A DNA stretch of 42,881 nucleotides from an uncultured Saprospiraceae bacterium (GTDB taxonomy: Bacteria > Bacteroidota > Bacteroidia > Chitinophagales > Saprospiraceae). The stretch spans positions 1 to 42,881 of the forward strand of contig CALHAM010000093.1 of the NCBI GenBank assembly GCA_937934275.1. The letters run 5' to 3'. Below are positions 33,895 through 41,100 of this stretch, in pieces; position 1 is the stretch's first letter; each line of letters opens with the position of its first letter. Both the position numbers and the translations under genes were made by a program. The notes below the pieces were generated by a model. That model was not told where the DNA came from. It saw nothing but the letters and a program-made list of their open reading frames with translations, and did not search any database.

Positions 33895-35754
33895 TCAGAG
33901 GATTTTTTTGCCGTGCATGGCCTCTTTCACCGTTACCTCCATGGCCCGGTGAGCTAAAGGAGTGGTGTAGTTGTTGAGCGCCTGAATGGCGGCTTGGATG
34001 CGGTCTTTGTCGTCGTTTTGGGCGGCTTGCTGCAAGGCGTGCAGTAGGGTTCGAGTCGTTGTTTTTTCCGACTCAGACAGAAGGGCGTCGTTTTGCTGGA
34101 GGAATTTTTCGCCGGCCAACAGGAGTGTTTGGGCTTCGTTGCGCGCCTCTAAGAGAGCGCGCACGCGCATGTCCTCGGCGGCGTGCGAGAGGCTGTCCAT
34201 GAGCATGCGAGCCATATCTTCTTCGGTGAGGCCATAAGCAGGTTGAATGTCAATTTGCTGCTCGACTCCTGAGCGCAGTTCTTGCGCTCGGACGGTGAGA
34301 ATGCCGTCGGCGTTGATGAGAAAAGTAATTTCAATTTTAGGTAAGCCAGCGGGCATGGGCGGGATGCCCGATAGCAGGAATTCGCCCAGTTTTCGGTTGT
34401 GCTGTACGAGGTCTCTTTCCCCCTGATAAACAGCGATTTTAAGATTTTTCTGGCCATCCACGCTAGTGGTGTATTGCCGAGCAGCGCGGATGGGAATTTT
34501 CGAGTTGCGCGGGATGATGACGTCCATAAGGCCCCCTATGGTTTCGATGCCGAGCGAGAGGGGCGTTACGTCGAGCAGGAGCAGGTCGCGCTGGTTGCCG
34601 GCCAAGATGTCGGCCTGCACGGCAGCCCCCAAGGCGACTACCTCGTCGGGGTCGAGGCTATCGTAGGGAGGTTGGCCGAAGAATTCGGCAACGCGCTGCT
34701 TAACCAAGGGCACGCGGGTGCTGCCGCCGACGAGAATGACCTTTTCAATATCTTGAGCCTGAAGGCGCGCATCGCGCAGGGCGCGGGCGCAGCAATCGAG
34801 GGTGCGCTGCACGAGCGGCTCTATGGCGCGCTCAAAGTCGGCGCGCTCTACGTGCACAGATCTGCCCAAGACATTTACCTCGAGGGCGTCGGCGCTGGAG
34901 AGGGCCTTTTTGACGGCCTCGGCCTGGAGGCGGAGCGCCTGGCCGGTAGCTTTGTCGGTAGTCAGCGCCTCATCAGCCAGGCCTGCCCGCTGGAGTAGCC
35001 ATTGCGCCAGCGCGCGGTCGAAGTCGTCGCCGCCGAGGAAAGTATCGCCATTGGTCGCCAATACTTCGAAAATACCTTCGTGAATACTGAGGATAGAAAT
35101 GTCGAACGTGCCGCCGCCCAGGTCATAGACAGCGACGGTTTCTGTGTGCTCAGGATCGAGGCCAATGCCGTAGGCCAAGGCGGCGGCAGTGGGTTCGTTG
35201 ACGATGCGCAACACGTCTAAGCCCGCCAATCGGCCCGCATCGCGGGTCGCCTGCCGCTGGTTGTCGTTGAAATAAGCGGGCACCGTAATGACGGCTTTGC
35301 TGACAGGGCGCCCTAAGGCGCTCTCGGCGCGGTGCTTGAGGGCGCGCAGGATCTCGGCACTCAGCTCGATGGGCGTGTAAAAGCGATCGCGAACGCGAAT
35401 TTTCACCAGCGACTCCGTGTCTTCATCCAGGATCTGGTAACCCAGAAAAGGTTGAAGGTCAGCGATGTCGCGATAGGACTTGCCCATAAGGCGCTTGACG
35501 GAATAGATGGTATTTGCTGGGTCGGAGGCGAGTTTCTCCTTGGCGGCATCGCCCACGAGCACTTCGCCTTCGGGCGTGAAATGCACTACAGAAGGCACCA
35601 AAGCGTGCTTACCGGAAGCATCGAGCAGGCAGTAGGGCTTACCTTCTCGAATGTAGGCTACCAGGCTGTTGGTGGTGCCCAAATCAATACCTACAATGAC
35701 GTCTTCGGTTCGGGCAACGGTGCCCTCGCGCATATTTATGGGAATGAGCGGCAT
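33895..35754 (-). CDS. hscA: Hsp70-family chaperone HscA
   Basis: This 619-residue cytoplasmic Hsp70 has the N-terminal ATPase signature VGIDLGTTNSLVAY (about residues 21-34), VYDLGGGTFDISIL, VILVGGSTRVPLVKQ, and the linker DLLLLDVTPLSLGIET before the substrate-binding domain. The N-terminal extension MPLIPINMREGTVARTEDV and overall length fit HscA, which with HscB helps transfer Fe-S clusters from the scaffold IscU, rather than DnaK. Unlike classical isc operons, no iscU, hscB or ferredoxin gene is nearby. Low-conservation C-terminal helices are typical. The gene heads a minus-strand run divergent from the queuosine transporter. Confidence 0.9.
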   Translation of the reverse strand: MPLIPINMREGTVARTEDVIVGIDLGTTNSLVAYIREGKPYCLLDASGKHALVPSVVHFTPEGEVLVGDAAKEKLASDPANTIYSVKRLMGKSYRDIADLQPFLGYQILDEDTESLVKIRVRDRFYTPIELSAEILRALKHRAESALGRPVSKAVITVPAYFNDNQRQATRDAGRLAGLDVLRIVNEPTAAALAYGIGLDPEHTETVAVYDLGGGTFDISILSIHEGIFEVLATNGDTFLGGDDFDRALAQWLLQRAGLADEALTTDKATGQALRLQAEAVKKALSSADALEVNVLGRSVHVERADFERAIEPLVQRTLDCCARALRDARLQAQDIEKVILVGGSTRVPLVKQRVAEFFGQPPYDSLDPDEVVALGAAVQADILAGNQRDLLLLDVTPLSLGIETIGGLMDVIIPRNSKIPIRAARQYTTSVDGQKNLKIAVYQGERDLVQHNRKLGEFLLSGIPPMPAGLPKIEITFLINADGILTVRAQELRSGVEQQIDIQPAYGLTEEDMARMLMDSLSHAAEDMRVRALLEARNEAQTLLLAGEKFLQQNDALLSESEKTTTRTLLHALQQAAQNDDKDRIQAAIQALNNYTTPLAHRAMEVTVKEAMHGKKIL

Positions 35755-35826
35755 GTGGATGGGAAAGGTTTAAATTAGGAGAGCGCGCTGTGAACAATAC
35801 GGTTTCCAGAACAACGGAGGCCATTT

Positions 35827-35855
35827 TTGGTTTGGCCGAATATTTTCCACCTTTG
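35827..35855 (+). promoter_or_regulatory. Probable promoter of queuosine transporter gene
   Basis: CACCTTTG (35848-35855) differs from TAnnTTTG by one base, with a TTG (35827-35829) 18 bp upstream. The start codon at 35897 lies about 40 bp downstream. A CTTTG-TGTG-CAAAG inverted repeat overlaps it, and on the minus strand AATCTTTG gives a matching weak element for hscA, suggesting divergent overlapping promoters. Confidence 0.35.
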
Positions 35856-35896
35856 TGTGCAAAGATTTTTTCCTAACCCGTACCCATTTGCTTCGT

Positions 35897-36703
35897 ATGC
35901 GCGATTTTTTTTCAGCCAGAGCCAATCGGCTGTGGATGGTACTGTCTGGTTTTTTCATCGCTAATGCCTTAATAGCTGAGTTTATGGGCGTCAAGTTGTT
36001 CTCGCTGGAGCGTACGCTCGGCATGGAAGAGGTACGCTGGAACATCCTTGGGCAGAGCAACTTGTCGTTCACCTTGACGGCGGGTGTACTGCTGTGGCCG
36101 GTAGTCTTTGTGATGACGGACATCATCAACGAATACTACGGCCGGCGAGGCATTCGCAACCTATCGTACCTGACGGCGGGCCTCATTGCCTACGGCTTTG
36201 CCATGCTGTTTTTGGCGATTGAACTGGCACCAGCGGAGTTTTGGCGCACAGCCCACATCAAACCCACGTGGACGCCCGAAGAACAAGCCGCCGTGCGCGC
36301 GCAAGTGGCTGACTATAACACGGCCTACTCTATCGTCTTTGGCCAAAGCCTGTGGATCATCGTCGGCTCTTTGGTGGCTTTTCTCGTTGCTCAAATCGTA
36401 GACGTAACCATCTTCCACCGCATAAAGAGGATCACAGGAGAAAAGAAGATCTGGCTGCGCGCCACGGGCAGTACACTGGTCTCGCAATTCATTGATAGCT
36501 TTATTGTGGTCTTCATTGCGCTTTACATTGGCCAGCAAATTGCCTTCGCACAAGTGCTGGCTATTTCTATCGTAAACTATATTTACAAAGGCATGATGGC
36601 CTTAGCGCTCACGCCGGTCATTTACCTCCTCCATTGGGCTATTGACCATTACCTGGGCGAGCCGTTGGCCACGCAGATGAAAGAGGTGGCTCAGAAGGGA
36701 TAA
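35897..36703 (+). CDS. yhhQ: Queuosine precursor transporter (YhhQ/QPT family)
   Basis: This inner membrane transporter of 268 residues imports queuosine precursors such as queuine or preQ bases for tRNA modification. About six to seven helices are visible. The signature VFVMTDIINEYYGRRGIRN occurs near residue 80 and TLVSQFIDSFIVVFIALY near 200, both diagnostic of the family. An extra periplasmic or cytoplasmic insertion (KPTWTPEEQAAVRAQVADYN) is also found in Bacteroidota members. The ATG at 35897 (MRDFFSARANRLW) was chosen; a GTG at 35855 falls inside the promoter. No queuosine biosynthesis gene is adjacent. Confidence 0.88.
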   Translation: MRDFFSARANRLWMVLSGFFIANALIAEFMGVKLFSLERTLGMEEVRWNILGQSNLSFTLTAGVLLWPVVFVMTDIINEYYGRRGIRNLSYLTAGLIAYGFAMLFLAIELAPAEFWRTAHIKPTWTPEEQAAVRAQVADYNTAYSIVFGQSLWIIVGSLVAFLVAQIVDVTIFHRIKRITGEKKIWLRATGSTLVSQFIDSFIVVFIALYIGQQIAFAQVLAISIVNYIYKGMMALALTPVIYLLHWAIDHYLGEPLATQMKEVAQKG

Positions 36704-36787
36704 TGTTCCTGAACCCACCAAAGTGCTCTCAAAGAGCCTCGCAGGGAGGAATAGTAGAAGATCTTTAAGCCCTTTGGAGCAGGCTTC

Positions 36788-38356
36788 TCAGTTTAGCAAA
36801 AAGTACATGTCAATTTGGCCCTTGTTTTTGGCTTCGACTTTCCCGCGATATTGGCAGGAGAAGCGCTCCTTGATGGCCTCATAAACTTCGCCCGAAATGT
36901 TGATGCGTCCGCCGACGCCCGCCTCCTCGATGCGAGCAGCGACGTTGACGGTGTCGCCCCAGATATCGAAGGCGAATTTGCGAGAGCCGACTACACCGGC
37001 TACTACCGGACCGCGGTGGATGCCAATGCGAGCATCGAAGCGAGGCAATTGCCGGCGTTCGCGCTCGGCATTCCAGGAGGCGAGCCATTGCTGCATTTCC
37101 TGAGCAGCCTGGAGCATTTCATACACCTGAGCATTGGCTGTGTCGGAGAGGCCGCCCGCACACATGTAGGCATCGCCGATGGTCTTGATTTTCTCTAACC
37201 CATAGCGGACGACGATGGCGTCGAACTGTTGAAAACAGATGTCTAACTCGTTGACCAGCTGTTGGGGGCTGAGTTGCTCCGCGATCTTGCTAAAGCCTAC
37301 GAAATCAGCGAAAAGTACCGTTACGTCAGGGTAATAGTGCGCCTGTGTTCGCCCCATTTTTTTGAGTTCTTCGGCCACGCGTTTGGGCAAGATGTTGAGC
37401 AAGAGCTCTTCGGAGCGCTGTTGTTCTTGTCGGATAAGGGCATTCTTTTCGGCCAACAGGCGCCCGTGCTGACGCGCGCGCCAGTAGCTAAAGGCTGCAC
37501 CTGTAGCAAGTGCTATGAGCAGGGCTATGACGACGTAGTAGAAGCGGCGAGTGCTTTCGGCCTCACGGAGGGCCAACTGGGCGTTAGCCACTGCCAGCGA
37601 GTCCATGCCACGGTGAAATAGGACAGAGTCCAGCAAGAGGCGTTGCTGCATGAGCATAACGGCGGCCTTCATCTGCGCTTCCGTCATATGCTCCAGCGCT
37701 GCTTCCTGCTCCGCGAGTTTGCGCTGCAGGGTCTCGCTGTTTTTGAGCAGCTGTCTTCGATTTTCTTCAAAAACTCGCTCGCGCTCAACCATTTGGCGTT
37801 GGGTGGCTTCTAATTCTTGTCGCCACTGCACCGATGGCCCTGCAGCAGCAGGCGGCTGGGTTTGCTGTCGCGAGGAGGCAGCGCTCTCTCCGCCGCTTAC
37901 CTGGGCTATTTGGGCGGCCCAAAGAGCGGCCTCGCGCTCATTGCCGGCGCGCAGCGCAATTTGGTACAATTGTTCTAAGTTGTCTAGGATCAGAGCGTTA
38001 TTGCTGATGTTTGCTTGGCGCAAAATTTTCAAACTTCGCTCAAAGGAAGTGGCAGCACGCCGCTTGCCGCCCAACAGGCGCGCCCGGCCTTCGCGATTGA
38101 GGGCAACGGCGCGCCACTCCTCCAAGTGGAGCTTACTGCTCAGCTGCTCAGCGTGCTCACTGGCCTTCAGGGCTTTATCGTGCTGACCCGCCCCCAGGCA
38201 GGCGTCTGCAAGTGCGATGAGCAGTTCTACGCGGTGCTCGCCACTGGCCGTAGTGATCTGGTCCTCTAAGGATCGGATGGGATCGACCTGAGCCAGCCCA
38301 ATGCTTTGCAGTGCCAAGACCAAGGCGAACACAAAAAAAATGCGATCGCTCGACAT
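36788..38356 (-). CDS. Membrane-bound class III adenylate cyclase with TPR sensor
   Basis: This 522-residue signal-transduction enzyme is predicted to make cAMP from ATP. It has a signal peptide (FFVFALVLALQSIGLA), TPR-like repeats (about 25-160), a coiled coil, a transmembrane helix near 271-291 (FYYVVIALLIALATGAAFSYW), a short helix with NILPKRVAEELK, and a C-terminal cyclase domain. Metal Asp residues lie in LFADFVGFSK and KTIGDAYMCAGG. Adenine-selecting Lys in EKIKTIGD and Asp in FDIWGDTVNVAAR, plus transition-state Asn and Arg in the latter, point to adenylate rather than guanylate. The sensor part is probably periplasmic. Convergent with yhhQ. Confidence 0.92.
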   Translation of the reverse strand: MSSDRIFFVFALVLALQSIGLAQVDPIRSLEDQITTASGEHRVELLIALADACLGAGQHDKALKASEHAEQLSSKLHLEEWRAVALNREGRARLLGGKRRAATSFERSLKILRQANISNNALILDNLEQLYQIALRAGNEREAALWAAQIAQVSGGESAASSRQQTQPPAAAGPSVQWRQELEATQRQMVERERVFEENRRQLLKNSETLQRKLAEQEAALEHMTEAQMKAAVMLMQQRLLLDSVLFHRGMDSLAVANAQLALREAESTRRFYYVVIALLIALATGAAFSYWRARQHGRLLAEKNALIRQEQQRSEELLLNILPKRVAEELKKMGRTQAHYYPDVTVLFADFVGFSKIAEQLSPQQLVNELDICFQQFDAIVVRYGLEKIKTIGDAYMCAGGLSDTANAQVYEMLQAAQEMQQWLASWNAERERRQLPRFDARIGIHRGPVVAGVVGSRKFAFDIWGDTVNVAARIEEAGVGGRINISGEVYEAIKERFSCQYRGKVEAKNKGQIDMYFLLN

Positions 38357-38385
38357 GTTTGGGTAAAAGGTTCTTTTTGTCGAAC

Positions 38386-38393
38386 TAAAGGTA
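38386..38393 (-). promoter_or_regulatory. Weak -7-like element of adenylate cyclase gene
   Basis: The minus strand reads TACCTTTA, one base off TAnnTTTG, 30 bp before the ATG at 38356. A similar TACCTTTC lies at 38407-38414. Neither has a TTG at the expected distance. Confidence 0.25.
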
Positions 38394-38420
38394 GCGCCTC
38401 TCTATTGAAAGGTACAGTTT

Positions 38421-38440
38421 AAAAAAAGCGGAGGCCGCTT
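38421..38440 (-). terminator. Terminator-like hairpin upstream of adenylate cyclase gene
   Basis: On the minus strand AAGCGG-CCT-CCGCTT forms a 6-bp stem with a 3-nt loop, merging into a seven-T run. It has intrinsic-terminator form but lies upstream of the minus-strand cyclase gene, so it would end a transcript coming from the region near 38671 or attenuate a longer leader. No minus-strand promoter is seen upstream of it. Confidence 0.4.
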
Positions 38441-38616
38441 AACAGACAAAACTCCTCCAAGTCCAAAGTCTGCGACCGCCGAGCGACCTTTGGCAAGCCT
38501 ACTTTTTCTCACCAAGAGAGACTCTCATCTGAAAGGTTGCTCTACCTGAGCACGCGCACAGAGACCTGCCGCCCTCGTCAAAAAAACCCTTCTGTACTGG
38601 TCGAGCACCCATCCGT

Positions 38617-38624
38617 TACCTTTG
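38617..38624 (+). promoter_or_regulatory. -7 element of M14 carboxypeptidase gene
   Basis: TACCTTTG matches TAnnTTTG exactly; transcription would start near 38631, leaving a leader of about 40 nt to the ATG at 38672. No clear TTG at the -33 distance. It supports the downstream start over an in-frame TTG at 38537. Confidence 0.45.
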
Positions 38625-38671
38625 TGGTTCGGACGGATAATCTCTCTTCAACTGCTATTAGCCCAAACACA

Positions 38672-41032
38672 ATGCTACGATTACTGCCGCTCTTACTGTT
38701 CGCTTGGGTATCACTCGGTCTCCGCGCTCAGACAGCGGAGCGCTATGTGCGCGCCGGCATTTCGCTCGAAGGCAAAGACCTCGCAACCTTAGCCCGCTTA
38801 GGCATCGACACCGACCACGGGCTGCACCTACCCGGTGCGTTGCTGATAGCCGATTTGTCGGAGTCGGAACTGGCGCAAGTGCGTCAAGCAGGCTTCGAGG
38901 TAAAGGTCTGGATAGAAGACCTGCAAAAGGATTATGAGGCGCGCCTGAGCGAGGTAGAAGAGCGCAATATCCCTTGTCCTAGTGCCGCCTTTCCCGCCTA
39001 TCCTACTCCCGCCAACTACACTTACGGGAGCATGGGAGGCTACCATACCTTAGATGAAATGATGGCTGTATTGGACGATATGCGGGCTAAATTTCCACAC
39101 CTCATTAGCGCGCGCGCTCCCATCACTCCCACTCTACCGCACACTTGGGAAGGGCGCACCCTATGGTATGTACGTATCTCCAACAACCCCGACGCAGAGG
39201 AGGCCGAACCCCAAGTGCTTTATACAGCTTTGCACCACGCGCGAGAACCCAACAGCGCCAGCCAACTGCTTTACTTCATGTGGTACTTGCTGGAAAACTA
39301 CGCTACCGATCCGCAAGTGCGCTACATCGTGGACAACGCCCAACTGTATTTCATCCCCTGCCTTAACCCTGACGGCTACGTGTACAACCAAACGACGAAC
39401 CCCAACGGCGGAGGCATGTGGCGCAAAAACCGCCGAAACAACGGCGACGGCTCCTTTGGCGTTGACCTTAACCGAAATTACGGCTACTTTTGGGGGCTTA
39501 GCGACTTAGGCTCTTCGCCCAACCCATCCAGCCAGACTTACCGCGGCCCGGCGCCTTTCTCAGAACCCGAAACGCAGGCCATCCGCGATTTTATGCTGGC
39601 GCGCAACTTCACTTTTACCCAAAATTACCATACACACGGAAACTTACTTATTTATCCGTGGGGCTATAGCGACTACACCGCCGACCTATCTTTCCCTATC
39701 TACGGTGCCTTGTTTGCCCGTGAAAACGGTTACCGAATAGGTACGGCCGGGCAAACGGTAGGCTACGCCGTCAACGGCACCTCAGACGACTGGATGTACG
39801 CCGAGGCCGGTGCTTACGCCCTAACGCCAGAAGTAGGCAACAACTTCTGGCCTTCGCCCAACCAGATCGAGCGGCTCAATCGCCAGTGTTTGTGGATGAA
39901 TCTGGCTACCGCCCTGTGCGCCTTGCGCTACGGTGAAGCTCGAGACCTCAGCCCGCCTTTTTTCCAAAATTCCTCGCCTCGGGTGTCGGTAGCGCTGGTC
40001 CGCTACGGCCAACAGGAAGGACCATTCACTCTCTCGATAAAGGCCCTCAGCGCTAATGTGTCTGCTATTTTTCCGCCGCAACACGAGGTGCAGGTAGCGC
40101 CGCTGGAGCAAACAACCGTAGATTTTGACCTACAGCTAAAGCCCGACCTGGCGGCAGGCGAAAAAATCGTCTTGCTGTTGAGCCTGAGCAACGGCACTTT
40201 CACCCGCACCGATACCTTACTGAAGACTTACGGAGGATACTCCACGGCTGTTTTTGAGGACCATGCCGATGCGCTGGTCCACTGGGACGGCTCGTGGGGC
40301 TTGACGAACCTCCACTCGTGCAGCGCGCCGAGTGCCTTCACTGACTCGCCCAACGGTAACTATGCGCCCAACGCCGAGTCGCGCTTTACCTCAGCGCCTA
40401 TCTCAATACCCGCCCATGCTCGCGCTGCTCGCCTGCGCTTTTGCGCGCGCTGGCAGATAGAACCGGCGTTCGACTACGTTCAAGTGCGCGCTTTCAACAT
40501 CTACAAGGATGTACCTCTCTGTGGGCGATACACGCAAATCGGCACGGGCTTCAAACAGCCGGCCGGCGAGCCTATTTACGAAGGTCAACGCCTCGAATGG
40601 GTGGAGGAGAGCATGGATTTGTCCGACTTTATTGGGCAGACGTTTCGCCTGCTTTTCGCACTCAAGTCGGATGCCAGCGTTCAAATGGACGGCTTCTACT
40701 TCGACGACTTAGTCGTAGAGTACGACGACGTGTCTGTGGGCACCTCCGAAGCGACGAGGCTGCCGTGGGTGGCTATCCAGAGCACGCCTAACCCAGCAGA
40801 TGCCTATGCCCTCCTGCGTTGGGAAGGTCTGCCGGAGGCATCGGACAGACTCGCGTCCCTCCTTGTGCTCGACGCGCTGGGGCGCCTCATGGGCGAGTGG
40901 CCTGTAGACTTGCGGGCGCCCGGGCAAATACGCCTCTCTACGGCCCATTGGCCGCCCGGAACGTATTACTATCGCCTTCGAAGCACCGTGGCTGCATCGC
41001 CGTTGGGGCGCCTAATGGTGCTGCATCCTTAA
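38672..41032 (+). CDS. Secreted M14 zinc carboxypeptidase with T9SS sorting domain
   Basis: This 786-residue exported metallopeptidase has signal peptide LRLLPLLLFAWVSLGLRAQ, a propeptide of about 120 residues and an M14 catalytic domain. The zinc ligands are His and Glu in LHHAREPNS and a later His in NYHTHGNLL; substrate residues sit in NPDGYVYN and DLNRNYGYFWG; and catalytic Glu lies in ALTPEVGNNFW. A beta-sandwich region with an SMDLSDFIGQTFRLLFAL motif, a form seen in M14 and immune-inhibitor A-like proteins, follows. The last 80 residues (STPNPADAYALLRWEG to LGRLMVLHP) form a type A T9SS sorting domain. It probably degrades peptides outside the cell. Confidence 0.93.
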   Translation: MLRLLPLLLFAWVSLGLRAQTAERYVRAGISLEGKDLATLARLGIDTDHGLHLPGALLIADLSESELAQVRQAGFEVKVWIEDLQKDYEARLSEVEERNIPCPSAAFPAYPTPANYTYGSMGGYHTLDEMMAVLDDMRAKFPHLISARAPITPTLPHTWEGRTLWYVRISNNPDAEEAEPQVLYTALHHAREPNSASQLLYFMWYLLENYATDPQVRYIVDNAQLYFIPCLNPDGYVYNQTTNPNGGGMWRKNRRNNGDGSFGVDLNRNYGYFWGLSDLGSSPNPSSQTYRGPAPFSEPETQAIRDFMLARNFTFTQNYHTHGNLLIYPWGYSDYTADLSFPIYGALFARENGYRIGTAGQTVGYAVNGTSDDWMYAEAGAYALTPEVGNNFWPSPNQIERLNRQCLWMNLATALCALRYGEARDLSPPFFQNSSPRVSVALVRYGQQEGPFTLSIKALSANVSAIFPPQHEVQVAPLEQTTVDFDLQLKPDLAAGEKIVLLLSLSNGTFTRTDTLLKTYGGYSTAVFEDHADALVHWDGSWGLTNLHSCSAPSAFTDSPNGNYAPNAESRFTSAPISIPAHARAARLRFCARWQIEPAFDYVQVRAFNIYKDVPLCGRYTQIGTGFKQPAGEPIYEGQRLEWVEESMDLSDFIGQTFRLLFALKSDASVQMDGFYFDDLVVEYDDVSVGTSEATRLPWVAIQSTPNPADAYALLRWEGLPEASDRLASLLVLDALGRLMGEWPVDLRAPGQIRLSTAHWPPGTYYYRLRSTVAASPLGRLMVLHP

Positions 41033-41100
41033 TGCCCCATGTTCATCTTGGCGCATTTGCCTCCCGTTGCCAAGGCTATTGTCGTCGGGCAAGTGCCTTC

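Larger units (their letters stand above)
38357..38671. other. Divergent intergenic region of 315 bp
   Basis: This stretch between the adenylate cyclase and carboxypeptidase genes holds no credible coding region. It contains an exact plus-strand -7 element near the carboxypeptidase gene, two imperfect minus-strand TACCTTT elements (38386-38393 and 38407-38414) near the cyclase gene, and a minus-strand terminator-like hairpin (38421-38440). The remaining sequence shows no repeat or fold I can support. Confidence 0.6.

Noticed and set aside
34399-34998. Plus-strand open frame of 199 codons inside hscA
   Set aside because: Antisense shadow of a conserved Hsp70 coding sequence.
36726-36787. Two short hairpins between convergent yhhQ and adenylate cyclase
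   Set aside because: Stems are only 5 bp and neither strand has a T run, so a bidirectional terminator is not supported.
41056-41088. Hairpin CTTGGC/GCCAAG between M14 and anchor-B genes
   Set aside because: The 16-nt loop and lack of a T run make it weak; likely chance.
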